Assembly: GCA_937904375.1 (NCBI GenBank)
Contig: CALDIG010000260.1
Location: 1-20,855, forward strand
DNA length: 20,855 nucleotides
Direction of reading: 5' to 3'
Source: an uncultured Prevotellaceae bacterium
GTDB taxonomy: Bacteria; Bacteroidota; Bacteroidia; Bacteroidales; Muribaculaceae
The translations under genes and the position numbers were made by a program. This document shows, in pieces, positions 12,593-20,408 of the stretch (positions within the stretch are counted from its first letter, which is position 1; the number at the start of each line of letters is the position of its first letter). Under the pieces are notes generated by a model. That model did not search any database and was not told where the DNA came from. It saw only the letters and a list, made by a program, of their open reading frames with translations.

Positions 12593-14854
12593 TCACAGAT
12601 ATCTCGCAGTTATTGACTCTTGGCACTGGAGCATGCCTTGTGGCGCGCCTGAATAGATGATGATGCCGCCTTCTTCGCCAGCTCCGGGGCCAAGTTCTAT
12701 CACATGGTCGGCGGCTTTGATGACGTCGGTATTGTGCTCCACCACATAGACGGTGTTGCCCTCATCAACCATTTTGTTGAAGAGGTCGATGAGGTGATGC
12801 ACATCCTTCAGGTGCAAGCCGTCGGTGGGCTCGTCGATGATGAAGATGCCGCGTTTACCGCCAGCAGCTTCGGGAGAAGTGTAGGCTTGCAGATAAGAGG
12901 CGATTTTCATGCGCTGCAACTCACCGCCCGAGAGGGTGCTAAGAGCTTGGTTGAGGTGCAGATAGTCAAGCCCTACAATCATCAATGGGCGCAGTTTTTC
13001 CTCAATTGACGTTCCCGCGAAGAACTCGCTGGCACGGCGCACCGAAAGGTCCATTACCTCGGCGATGTTCTTGCCGTCGAGGGTAAACTCCAACGCCTCT
13101 TTAGAGTAACGCAGTCCGCCACATGCCTCGCAGGTGGTCTCGATGTTATCCATAAACGCCATCTCCGAAATCACCACTCCTTTGCCTCCACACACCGGGC
13201 AGCCGCCCTTGCCGTTAAAGGTGAAATACTGCTCCTTCATCTTGTGGGCGCGGGCGAAGCGTTTGCGGATGTCTGGAGCCACATCCATATAGGTCGCTGG
13301 GGTGGAACGCAGACTCACCCCGATGTTCTTCTGACTGATATAGACAATGCCGTCAAGGTTATTGCGAAAGCACTCCATGAGCGAACTCTTCCCCGAACCC
13401 GCTACGCCCGCCACCACAGCAAAGATGCCTATGGGCAGGTCGACGCTTACGTTCTTAAGGTTGTGAAGGGAGGCATTTCGCAGGGCAAAGGTGCTGCTCG
13501 GCTTGCGGGGCATGGTGTTGAACTCGCCGCGCTGACTCAGCATCTGTCCTGTACTGGTGCCGCTATGGAGCAACTGGTCGTAGCTGCCCTCGAAGATTAT
13601 CTGTCCTCCCCTACTCCCTGGTCCAGGACCAAGATCCACGATGTGGTCGGCAATGGCAATCATCTCTTTGTGATGCTCCACTAGCAACACGGTGTTGCCG
13701 GCATCGCGCAGCCGCCGCACCGAGTGTTTCATCTTCTCGATGTCGTGGTCATGAAGACCTGTACTGGGTTCGTCAAGGATATAGAGCACGTCGGCGAGCG
13801 ACGAGTTGATGTACTTTGCTATCTTGCAACGTTGCGCCTCGCCGCCCGAGAGGGTGCCAACTGCACGGTCAAGGCTCAAATAGCCAAGTCCTATCTCCTC
13901 AAGAGCCGTCAAGCGTGCGCTGATAGCCTTCTTCAAGTCAACCGCCAGTGGCGAAGTGAGAGCCTTTATCCATTGGTTGAGCTTGGTTATCGACATGGCG
14001 CACGCCTCGGCGATGTTGATGCCCTCGATTTTGCATGACAGCACTCTGGGACTCAAGCGGGTGCCACCACAGTCGGGACACACGCCCATATTGAGCATGG
14101 GGTTGAGCACGGCAGCATGGAGCAAGCCTTCCTCGCTGTTGATGATGCTGCGGTACATTCGCGGGATGATACCTTCATATTTCGCGCTCTTGGGCCAGTT
14201 TGACGGCGGGTTCTTGAGGCGAATTTGCGGACTGTTGAGGAACAAGTCCAGCTCCTCGGGGCTGTAGTCCTTGATTTTCTTGTCGAGGTCGAAAAGTCCG
14301 CTATATGCATATCTTATCCACCGCCAGCCGCCCTTGCCGAAGGCAATGTAGTGGATTGTGTCCTCGTCGTTGAGGCTTTTGTCGAAGTCAACGAGTTTGT
14401 GGATGTCTAGTTCACGAATCTCGCCCAGACCCGAACAACGGGGACAACTGCCCTCGGGATGGTTGAAGCTGAACGACTCGGCATATCCCACCCAAGGCTG
14501 CCCCACGCGCGAGAAGAGCAGGCGCAGCAGGGCGGCGATGTCGGTATAGGTAGCTACCGTGGAGCGCGAGTTCTGCGCCGGCTTCTTTTGGTCAATAACG
14601 ATGGCAATGGGCAGGTTCTCGATGGCATCGACATGTGGACGGCCATACTTGGGCAAATATTGCTGCACAAACGACGGGAATGTGTCGTTCAGCTCCCGCC
14701 GCGACTTGGCGGCAATGGTGTCAAGCACCAGCGAACTCTTGCCCGAGCCCGACACGCCAGTAAACACTGTGATTTGATGCTTTGGAATCTCAAGCGACAC
14801 GTCCTTGAGGTTGTTCTCCCGTGCACCCCGTATAATGATCTTGTCGATGTCCAT
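12593..14854 (-). CDS. UvrA-like double ABC ATPase lacking the UvrB-binding domain
   Basis: The 753-aa protein has two ABC ATPase halves of UvrA type. The first has Walker A GVSGSGKSS (33-41), the zinc module 'CPRCSGLGE' to CPDCGGTRLSPRVL, signature LSGGEAQRCKIA and Walker B 'YILDEPSTGLH'. The second has Walker A GVAGSGKSS, zinc module CPVCGGKG to CEACGG, LSGGELQRMKIA and 'FIIDEPTDGLH'. Between LLFSRVG and the first CPRC the UvrB-binding region of true UvrA (about 940 aa) is missing. This is the UvrA2-like layout, in some bacteria tied to tolerance of DNA-binding drugs. The start at 14854 precedes 'DIDKIIIRGARENNLKDV', the usual UvrA beginning; a longer frame to 14977 passes through the promoter and is rejected. 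Zinc and ATP binding are well supported, the role less so. Confidence 0.88.
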   Translation of the reverse strand: MDIDKIIIRGARENNLKDVSLEIPKHQITVFTGVSGSGKSSLVLDTIAAKSRRELNDTFPSFVQQYLPKYGRPHVDAIENLPIAIVIDQKKPAQNSRSTVATYTDIAALLRLLFSRVGQPWVGYAESFSFNHPEGSCPRCSGLGEIRELDIHKLVDFDKSLNDEDTIHYIAFGKGGWRWIRYAYSGLFDLDKKIKDYSPEELDLFLNSPQIRLKNPPSNWPKSAKYEGIIPRMYRSIINSEEGLLHAAVLNPMLNMGVCPDCGGTRLSPRVLSCKIEGINIAEACAMSITKLNQWIKALTSPLAVDLKKAISARLTALEEIGLGYLSLDRAVGTLSGGEAQRCKIAKYINSSLADVLYILDEPSTGLHDHDIEKMKHSVRRLRDAGNTVLLVEHHKEMIAIADHIVDLGPGPGSRGGQIIFEGSYDQLLHSGTSTGQMLSQRGEFNTMPRKPSSTFALRNASLHNLKNVSVDLPIGIFAVVAGVAGSGKSSLMECFRNNLDGIVYISQKNIGVSLRSTPATYMDVAPDIRKRFARAHKMKEQYFTFNGKGGCPVCGGKGVVISEMAFMDNIETTCEACGGLRYSKEALEFTLDGKNIAEVMDLSVRRASEFFAGTSIEEKLRPLMIVGLDYLHLNQALSTLSGGELQRMKIASYLQAYTSPEAAGGKRGIFIIDEPTDGLHLKDVHHLIDLFNKMVDEGNTVYVVEHNTDVIKAADHVIELGPGAGEEGGIIIYSGAPQGMLQCQESITARYL

Positions 14855-14877
14855 GAAATGAAATATTGTTTGTGATG

Positions 14878-14910
14878 CAAAGATACAACATTTTCGCGAT
14901 ACCCACCAAA
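14878..14910 (-). promoter_or_regulatory. Promoter of the UvrA-like gene
   Basis: On the minus strand TTTG (14907-14910) lies 21 bp before TATCTTTG (14878-14885), giving a leader of under 25 nt before the ATG at 14854. Confidence 0.7.
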
Positions 14911-15058
14911 AAAGAATCCTAGGGGTTGTTCCGCATTGCGCCGTAAGCACGGCGTTCAAGGTGCGTTCAAGCCGCATTCACAAGCCCACAAACAAAGAAT
15001 GACCAGAAAAAAATCCCAGCCATTCTTGATATTCCAATGTATTCCTATACTTGTTCCT

Positions 15059-15589
15059 TTATCCCAAGAATCTAAGGAAAAAGTTCTTGTCTATCGCATG
15101 GTAGAAGGGTTTCAGCGATGGCTCTAGAACCTGATTCAGAAGGGTCTTGAAGGATTGCTTGTCGGCATCACTGTACTCGGCATTGTTGACCAGAAAATCA
15201 AGCATTTTGTCATACTCGGCGAATAGGCGGCTACGCAAGGCGGCATACTCCTCCTTATTCAAATTCTTCACTGCCTCATGGCGGAAGGTGCCTACCGGTT
15301 TCGTGAAGTCAACATTGACGAAGGCACTGTCGAAAGCGAGATCTTCAAAGCTTATCACCTTGCACTCGGGGATGGTGACGGTGAACACATATCTCACCGG
15401 ATAGACGAGAGTCTTATCAACCACGCCGGTCACCTTATATCTCATTAATGGCACGCACGCGCACAGTTCGCCTTTTACCGAAGTGATGATGGGGAGATTG
15501 GGGACATAACCTAGCGGAACTATAGCCTGCACTGGTTTACTGTTTTTAAACTCGTTGAGAAATTTCTCGATGGAAAAATTTGTTTTCAT
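15059..15589 (-). CDS. 176-aa protein of unknown function, partner of the C39-like gene
   Basis: The protein has no signal peptide or membrane helix, so it is probably cytoplasmic. Residues about 18-100 look beta-rich (AIVPLGYVPNLPIITSVKG, VYPVRYVFTVTIPE) and about 105-170 helical (NKEEYAALRSRLFAEYDKML). It is far less acidic than its neighbour. The ATG at 15589 lies 49 nt after the stop of the Ca-repeat/C39-like gene, and no promoter pattern is visible in the gap, so the two are probably co-transcribed. The layout, a toxin- or protease-like gene followed by a small cytoplasmic protein, would suit an inhibitor, chaperone or immunity role, but this is inference. I recognise no family. Confidence 0.65.
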   Translation of the reverse strand: MKTNFSIEKFLNEFKNSKPVQAIVPLGYVPNLPIITSVKGELCACVPLMRYKVTGVVDKTLVYPVRYVFTVTIPECKVISFEDLAFDSAFVNVDFTKPVGTFRHEAVKNLNKEEYAALRSRLFAEYDKMLDFLVNNAEYSDADKQSFKTLLNQVLEPSLKPFYHAIDKNFFLRFLG

Positions 15590-15638
15590 ATATTTGGTTT
15601 TTTATTGTCCATAATTAAGTTCATACTCTCTAACGATA

Positions 15639-16853
15639 TTAGCTGGGATAACAAACAATCATCTGACGGTCGCCTTCGTTCCAGGCATTCTCAAAAACCT
15701 CGAGGGGGACCATCTCGCCTTGTCCATTGGGGTGTCCCGAGTCGTTAAGGATTACCATGGGATTGTCGGGGTCGCTGTTGTCGATACCTATCACCTCTAC
15801 GGCGTGGTTGGCTCCACTCATGGGCGAGAAGATGTCACTATCATCTCCAAACCAAATTTGGTCGGCATCAACCGAAACAATCACCTTTCCACCATCATTG
15901 AGGCACTCCATGATATCATCCATCGACTTGTTGAATCCCATCTCATTGTCAATATCGTAGTAGTCAAGCATCTGGTTCATGTTGAGGAATGCTGTTCCTT
16001 CACCTTCTTCATACCATCCGTTGTCGACAGCCTCATTGATAAAGTCATCGATATCAATATCCTCTCCTGTGAGTTCCTCAATGACAAACATCTGCGCATA
16101 GAGGGCGCAAGGACCATCTTCACCCTGATACTCCCAATACTCCATCGACTCATCGGGAGCACCAAAAATCATGTCGGGGTCGGAGACGGTAGAGGGGTCA
16201 TATTGCTCCAACTCTACTGGGAAAAGCTCGTCATAATCAAAATCATAATCATAGCTATCGGCAAGGACAACCAAATTGGTCTCTTCATCAAAGTCATACA
16301 TCTCGTGATAATCGGCAAAGCCATCACCCGACTCGTCAACATAAACCTCGGTTGTGTCAATGATGCCATCGCCGTCACTGTCGAAGTGCTTCTCCACAAC
16401 ATCAATCTGCTCGTCACCGTCAATATCGCTATAGACTTTCACATTGTCATAAACGCCATCCTGGTCATAGTCGTTATATTTTACCACTTTGTCGGTTTCC
16501 ATGTCACCATCACTATCGATTTCGCCAATCATGGCATCCATCTCGCCGGAATTGTTGGTGTCGTACTCCTGAAATGTAGCGTGGTAGTCGTCAATGCCGT
16601 CGCCATCGCGGTCAACATGCACCTCGTGTGTCTCGGCATATCCGTCACCGTCGGTGTCATAGTCGATAACTGTGGTTTCCTCATATCCGTCACCGTCGGT
16701 GTCAACAAACGACATCTCGCCATCTGACATGTCGGAGTCTTGGAAATCCTCTTCATCTATTGGCTCATTCAAAAAATCTTGGTTCTCTTCCATACCTAAG
16801 CCTTCATTCTCCTGATTCTCCAATTCAAATCCATTGTCTTCGTAGTCTAACAT
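15639..16853 (-). CDS. Acidic Ca-binding-repeat protein with C39-like cysteine peptidase domain
   Basis: The 404-aa protein is extremely acidic with very few basic residues. Residues 1-48 are a Glu/Asp/Asn-rich leader without a signal peptide. Residues 49 to about 186 hold about nine units of 15-16 residues of pattern DxDGDGxxD (VDTDGDGYEETTVID, YDTDGDGYAETHEVH, FDSDGDGIIDTTEVY), like EF-hand-loop or thrombospondin-3 calcium repeats. Residues about 238-404 resemble a papain-fold C39 peptidase: Gln243 and Cys249 in YQGEDGPCALYAQ, His350 in ANHAVEVIGID, and Asn370/Asp371 in 'VILNDSG' as third residue. A perfect promoter 43 nt upstream supports the start. C39 enzymes usually cut Gly-Gly leader peptides, but here there is no transporter fusion. 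Export route, target and true activity are unknown. Confidence 0.75.
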   Translation of the reverse strand: MLDYEDNGFELENQENEGLGMEENQDFLNEPIDEEDFQDSDMSDGEMSFVDTDGDGYEETTVIDYDTDGDGYAETHEVHVDRDGDGIDDYHATFQEYDTNNSGEMDAMIGEIDSDGDMETDKVVKYNDYDQDGVYDNVKVYSDIDGDEQIDVVEKHFDSDGDGIIDTTEVYVDESGDGFADYHEMYDFDEETNLVVLADSYDYDFDYDELFPVELEQYDPSTVSDPDMIFGAPDESMEYWEYQGEDGPCALYAQMFVIEELTGEDIDIDDFINEAVDNGWYEEGEGTAFLNMNQMLDYYDIDNEMGFNKSMDDIMECLNDGGKVIVSVDADQIWFGDDSDIFSPMSGANHAVEVIGIDNSDPDNPMVILNDSGHPNGQGEMVPLEVFENAWNEGDRQMIVCYPS

Positions 16854-16895
16854 AATCTTTAAATTTAAATAGTTTAACTTCGTTTTTTACACTTG

Positions 16896-16926
16896 CAAAG
16901 TTATAGGATTATATTTAATTTGTCAA
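16896..16926 (-). promoter_or_regulatory. Promoter of the Ca-repeat/C39-like operon
   Basis: On the minus strand TTG (16924-16926, within CTTGAC) lies 20 bp before TAACTTTG (16896-16903). The transcript would start near 16889, leaving about 36 nt of leader. Confidence 0.75.
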
Positions 16927-16998
16927 GAGTTATATTTCCAAAAATGATAACATACTAGGGTTTTGTGATATTTTACATGTTTTTGAGGAGGATTTTAT

Positions 16999-17040
16999 AA
17001 TTCAAGTCCCACAAGTTAAATAACTTGCGGGACTTGAATT
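16999..17040. repeat. Long hairpin between the C39-like and M13 peptidase genes
   Basis: AATTCAAGTCCC (16999-17010) pairs with GGGACTTGAATT (17029-17040). After one A-C mismatch, CAAGTT pairs with AACTTG around the loop AAAT. It lies after the M13 gene's stop and before the C39-like promoter, so it may end the M13 transcript, though there is no proper T-run on either side. It has the same size and style as the hairpin at 1555-1594. Confidence 0.75.
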
Positions 17041-17105
17041 AATTTATAGAACCAACAGGTTAAAGTTCGATGTTCGCAGTCCAACTATGAACTATTAACT
17101 GTGAA

Positions 17106-19133
17106 CTACCAAATAATAGTGCGGTCTTGCTCGTCGAGCCACATTTTGGCACCGGGTTTGATGTCGAATGCCTTGAAGAAGGCGTCGATGTTGCGCAGGG
17201 TGGCGTTCACACGATACTCGCCAAGCGAGTGCGGGTCGCTTTTGGTCTGCATATAGGCTGCCTCAGGGGTGATGTTCTCAGCCCAGATGCGGCCATAGCT
17301 CAGGTAGAAACGCTGCTCGGGAGTGAAGCCGTCAATCTTCTCACCGGCTTGCGCCTGCGGAGTCTTCATGAAAGCGTCGTAGGCGATGCGCAGACCGCCC
17401 TGGTCGGCGATGTTCTCGCCGAGGGTGAGGTGGCCGTTGGCGTGCTCACCGTTGCCCAGGTCGATAGCGTCGAATTGCGCAGCGAGTTTCTCGGCAGCGG
17501 CGTTGAACTTCTCGGCATCCTCTTCGGTCCACCAGTCAACCATGTTGCCCTGATAGTCGAAGGTGCGGCCCTGGTCGTCAAAGCCGTGAGTCATCTCGTG
17601 GCCAATCACTACGCCGATGGCGCCATAGTTGGTGGCATCGTCGGCCTTGGGGTCAAAGAATGGAGCTTGCAGGATGGCTGCGGGGAACACGATTTCGTTG
17701 TTCAGAGGGTTGTAGTAGGCGTTCACGGTCTGTGGCGTCATTTCCCACTCCTCACGGTCAACCGCCTTGCCATATTTCTCAAGGTTGCGCTTGGTAGCCC
17801 ACAGCGAAGCAGCCTTCATGTTGTCATAGAGGGTCTTGCTTGGGTCAACAGTGAGTTTGCTATAGTCTTTCCACTTGTCGGGATAGCCCACCTTCACGGT
17901 GAAGGAATTGAGCTTAACGAGGGCATTGACCTTGGTCTGGTCGCTCATCCAGTCGAGACCGGCGATACGCTCGGCGAGACCCTTGCGCAGGTCGCCGATG
18001 AGCTTCACCATCTTGTCCTTGCTGTCGCCGGCAAAGTATTTCTCCACGTAGAGCTGACCCACAGCCTCGCCCATCACGCCATTGGGAATGTTCATGCAGC
18101 GTTTCCAGCGTGCCTGGCGCTCCTTCTGTCCGCTGAGGGTGCGGCCATAGAAGTCAAATTGGGTCTCGCCCACCTCGTCGCTGAGGTAGCCCGATGCGCC
18201 GGCGATAATCATGCCAGCCACATAGTCCTTGATTTCCTGATCTTTGAGATTAGTCATCAAGTTGTTGGCAACGGCCATCACCTTAGGCTGCTCGAGAATC
18301 ACGGTGCCGATATTCTTCACGCCCATCAGCTCGAAATAGCGAGTCCAGTTGATGGCGGGATAGTCGGCCTGCAGCTGGTCGATAGTGCGGGGGTTGTAGA
18401 GCTTGGAGATGTCGCGCTGCTCGGCGCGGGTCATGCTAGCCTCGGCAAACTTATACTCAATGTCGTAGATAGTCTTAGTGGCGCGCTGAGCGTCTTTCTT
18501 CTTGTAACCGGCGAGCATGAACATCTTGGTGAGATAGTCACGATATTGCTGCTGGATTTTCTTGCTCTCGGCATCGGTCTTGAGGTAGTAGTCGCGGTCG
18601 GGAAGACTCATCGAACCGGCGCTCAAGTACATGGTATTCACGGCACTGTTGGCAAGGTCGGCCTCCACACCAATTCCGAAGAAGGGGTTGCCAAGATACA
18701 TGTGCTGGTAAGCAATAAACTCGGTCAAAGTGGCACGGTTGAAGCTTGCGAGGTCGGCAAGGTCCTGCTGGATAGGCTTAGTGCCCTCGGCGTTGCGGCG
18801 CACGCTGTCCATAGCCAGAGCATAGAGGTCGGTAACCTTCTGACCGTTGCTGCCCTTGGCGTGATGCTCATTGGCGAGGTTGTCGAAGAGTTCCTTCAAC
18901 TGGTCGCGGTTCTTCTCGGCAAGCTCATTGAACACGCCAAAGCTTGAATACTCGGGTTTCAGCGGGTTGGCCTTCATCCAGCCACCACCGGCATACCGAT
19001 AAAAGTCATCACCAGGATTTACTGTCAAATCCATGTCGGCACGGTTCAAGCCGTGCTTCTCGTTCTGGGCGCTCACGCTCATCAATGGCAGCAAAGCCAC
19101 AGCCAGAACCAAGATTTTCTTTAGTCTTGTCAT
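17106..19133 (-). CDS. pepO: Secreted M13-family (neprilysin-like) zinc metallopeptidase
   Basis: The 675-aa protein begins with a Sec signal peptide (residues 1-22, ending SVSAQ). The mature protein matches the M13 family: GDDFYRYAGGGWMKANPL near the N-terminus, NAYYNPLNNEIVFPAAILQ before the active site, the zinc motif HEMTHGFDD (His512, Glu513, His516), GENIADQGG (Glu573 as third zinc ligand), 'SYGRIWAENI' and the DPHS substrate-side motif. It ends in IIW in place of the usual family CxxW. It probably degrades oligopeptides in the periplasm or at the surface. Length is normal for bacterial PepO. It is a single-gene unit on the minus strand. A TATTTTTG box at 19294-19301 is a possible distant promoter. 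Confidence 0.92.
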   Translation of the reverse strand: MTRLKKILVLAVALLPLMSVSAQNEKHGLNRADMDLTVNPGDDFYRYAGGGWMKANPLKPEYSSFGVFNELAEKNRDQLKELFDNLANEHHAKGSNGQKVTDLYALAMDSVRRNAEGTKPIQQDLADLASFNRATLTEFIAYQHMYLGNPFFGIGVEADLANSAVNTMYLSAGSMSLPDRDYYLKTDAESKKIQQQYRDYLTKMFMLAGYKKKDAQRATKTIYDIEYKFAEASMTRAEQRDISKLYNPRTIDQLQADYPAINWTRYFELMGVKNIGTVILEQPKVMAVANNLMTNLKDQEIKDYVAGMIIAGASGYLSDEVGETQFDFYGRTLSGQKERQARWKRCMNIPNGVMGEAVGQLYVEKYFAGDSKDKMVKLIGDLRKGLAERIAGLDWMSDQTKVNALVKLNSFTVKVGYPDKWKDYSKLTVDPSKTLYDNMKAASLWATKRNLEKYGKAVDREEWEMTPQTVNAYYNPLNNEIVFPAAILQAPFFDPKADDATNYGAIGVVIGHEMTHGFDDQGRTFDYQGNMVDWWTEEDAEKFNAAAEKLAAQFDAIDLGNGEHANGHLTLGENIADQGGLRIAYDAFMKTPQAQAGEKIDGFTPEQRFYLSYGRIWAENITPEAAYMQTKSDPHSLGEYRVNATLRNIDAFFKAFDIKPGAKMWLDEQDRTIIW

Positions 19134-19293
19134 AAGTAGTTGATTTTATGTTTATAAATAATTGTTTTAATAGTTCATTTATACATTAGACGCAACAAGT
19201 GGCGAAAAAGTTTCAGAAATTTGCGACTTTTTTAAAAAACAGCGTCTTGATGAAAAAAACTGCTGATGCCACTTTTCACAATCAAACACTTTG

Positions 19294-19301
19294 CAAAAAT
19301 A
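19294..19301 (-). promoter_or_regulatory. Possible -7 element upstream of the M13 peptidase
   Basis: TATTTTTG on the minus strand, about 160 nt before the start codon. No TTG stands at the -33 position. It is the only -7 match found upstream of this gene. Confidence 0.3.
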
Positions 19302-19363
19302 GTCATAATTGACGAAATTAAACCACTTTTCGGCAAAATTTCACCATGATTGCATTTTTTTAT

Positions 19364-19393
19364 TTTGAACTTCAAAAAAAATAACTAACTTTG
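19364..19393 (+). promoter_or_regulatory. Promoter of tRNA-Leu
   Basis: TTTG (19364-19367) lies 18 bp before TAACTTTG (19386-19393). The tRNA begins 56 nt after the -7 box. Confidence 0.65.
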
Positions 19394-19448
19394 CACCCGC
19401 AATTTTGAGGCACATGATGATTAACGCAATGTCATGTCGCAACCGCAA

Positions 19449-19530
19449 GCGCCTGTGGCGAAATTGGTAGACGCGCTAGACTTAGGATCTAGTAACGCAA
19501 GTTGTGTAGGTTCGAGTCCTATCAGGCGCA
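19449..19530 (+). tRNA. tRNA-Leu (anticodon UAG)
   Basis: The 82-nt sequence has a perfect acceptor stem GCGCCTG/CAGGCGC with discriminator A (19530), the D arm GCGAAATTGGTAGACGC, the anticodon arm CTAGA-CTTAGGA-TCTAG (TAG), a variable arm typical of Leu tRNAs, and the T arm GTAGG-TTCGAGT-CCTAT. CCA is not encoded. Its 3' 14 bases recur at 37-50. Confidence 0.95.
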
Positions 19531-19532
19531 CT

Positions 19533-19573
19533 AATGAGTATCTTGTTGAATTTCAGCAAGATACTTATTTTTT
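19533..19573 (+). terminator. Rho-independent terminator after tRNA-Leu
   Basis: AGTATCTTG (19537-19545 region) pairs with CAAGATACT (19557-19565) in a 13-bp stem with one G-T pair, followed by ATTTTTT (19567-19573). An undisturbed terminator directly after the tRNA shows that no element is integrated at this copy. Confidence 0.85.
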
Positions 19574-19790
19574 AACCTTTAGTTAATTATTATGACGGTA
19601 TCACCAATCCTGGAAAATACACGGAAATGACTACGTTTGTTAAACCAAATGAGATACTAATCACTTAAATGTCTTCTGTTATAAATTTATTCATCTAAAA
19701 ATCATTTTCAGTGTCTACTTAAACAATCTGGTGCAACTACCTTTTTTAATAATGATTGATGATAATTCATAAACTATAACTGCGATTAAA

Positions 19791-19826
19791 GGGGGAGGTT
19801 TGCGTGCCCTGCACGCATCCCCCCCC
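19791..19826. repeat. G/C-run hairpin in the 19574-19881 gap
   Basis: TGCGTGC (19801-19807) and GCACGCA (19811-19817) pair around CCT. GGGGGA (19791-19796) and TCCCCC (19818-19823) extend the stem across an internal GGTT loop. It resembles a dispersed intergenic repeat. The same gap carries a tandem pair of the 12-mer AATTGTGCATTA just before 19880 and no convincing gene. Confidence 0.55.
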
Positions 19827-19881
19827 TTGCACTAAACAGTTTTTTTGTATTATAAATTGTGCATTATGAATTGTGCATTAA

Positions 19882-20215
19882 TCATAGTCCCAAAATGATG
19901 TTGTAGACGGCGGTGACGTCGCTGCCGGTCACTTCGCCATCGCCATTTTGGTCGCCATTAAAAATCTCGGTATCTTGACCAAAGAGAATGTGGTTGTAGA
20001 GAGCCGTTACGTCACTGCCTGTTACCTCGCCATCGCCATTTACATCGCCGGCAACAGGCACATTATCACCTTCTACAAAAACTTCATTAACATTAAAGAT
20101 ACTAGTCGATAACGCTGCTGAAGCTGAACTTAAAAAATCATGTCCGTCACCAATATACTCATAAAGATAATAATACCTACCATCACCGGTATGATAATAG
20201 CGGATAAAGAAAGGC
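19882..20215 (-). pseudogene. 3' fragment of a dockerin-domain secreted protein, cut by an IS
   Basis: About 111 residues remain. A beta-type stretch (FFIRYYHTGDGRYYYLYEYIGDG) leads to a C-terminal dockerin-like domain of two Ca-binding repeats, GDVNGDGEVTGSDVTALYNHI and GDQNGDGEVTGSDVTAVYNII, ending ILGL. In Bacteroidales such domains sit at the C-terminus of secreted proteins. The frame continues upstream to an ATG at 20262 only by reading through the IS end (residues CKMTN come from the direct repeat), so the native 5' part is missing. I call it a disrupted gene. What the lost domain did cannot be seen. Confidence 0.7.
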
Positions 20216-20240
20216 CTATTGGTCATTTTGCAGGATAAGA
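20216..20240 (+). repeat. 25-bp direct repeat, copy 1 (possible IS end)
   Basis: Identical to 20319-20343. It starts CTATTGGTCATTTTGCAGG and sits at the junction with the dockerin coding sequence. Confidence 0.85.
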
Positions 20241-20282
20241 AGTGCCTGAAGAGCCGATTCACACTGGCTTTACAGGCACTTC
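20239..20282. repeat. Hairpin between the two 25-bp repeats
   Basis: GAAGTGCCTG (20239-20248) pairs with CAGGCACTTC (20273-20282), with an inner AGCC/GGCT stem. It may be a subterminal structure or a terminator that shields the IS from outside transcription. Confidence 0.6.
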
Positions 20283-20318
20283 AAAATTTTCAGGCAAAAA
20301 TCTGCTTTTAAAACCGTT

Positions 20319-20343
20319 CTATTGGTCATTTTGCAGGATAAGA
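20319..20343 (+). repeat. 25-bp direct repeat, copy 2 (likely functional IS left end)
   Basis: Identical to 20216-20240. The transposase promoter begins 2 nt later and the ATG lies 66 nt downstream, a spacing usual for an IS end. Confidence 0.85.
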
Positions 20344-20344
20344 G

Positions 20345-20375
20345 TTGCTTTGAATCCCGATAACTACTATCTTTG
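20345..20375 (+). promoter_or_regulatory. Transposase promoter
   Basis: TTG (20345-20347) lies 20 bp before TATCTTTG (20368-20375). The start near 20382 leaves about 27 nt before the ATG at 20409. Confidence 0.65.
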
Positions 20376-20408
20376 TGGCCATTTGAAAAGGTCTTAAAAC
20401 ATAACGAT

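Noticed and set aside
14855..14977. Earlier start for the UvrA-like protein
   Set aside because: The extension covers the promoter at 14878-14910 and has no match to the UvrA N-terminus.
15720..16727. 335-aa open frame on the plus strand
   Set aside because: Antisense of the Asp-rich repeat gene; the Val/Ile/His-rich sequence is what reverse-complemented Asp/Gly codons produce.
17127..18947. 606-aa open frame on the plus strand
   Set aside because: Antisense shadow of the M13 peptidase gene, whose zinc motifs and signal peptide are clear.
19531..19881. Integrated element at the intact tRNA-Leu
   Set aside because: A normal terminator follows the tRNA immediately, and no second copy of the 3' end or integrase is seen to the right within the window.
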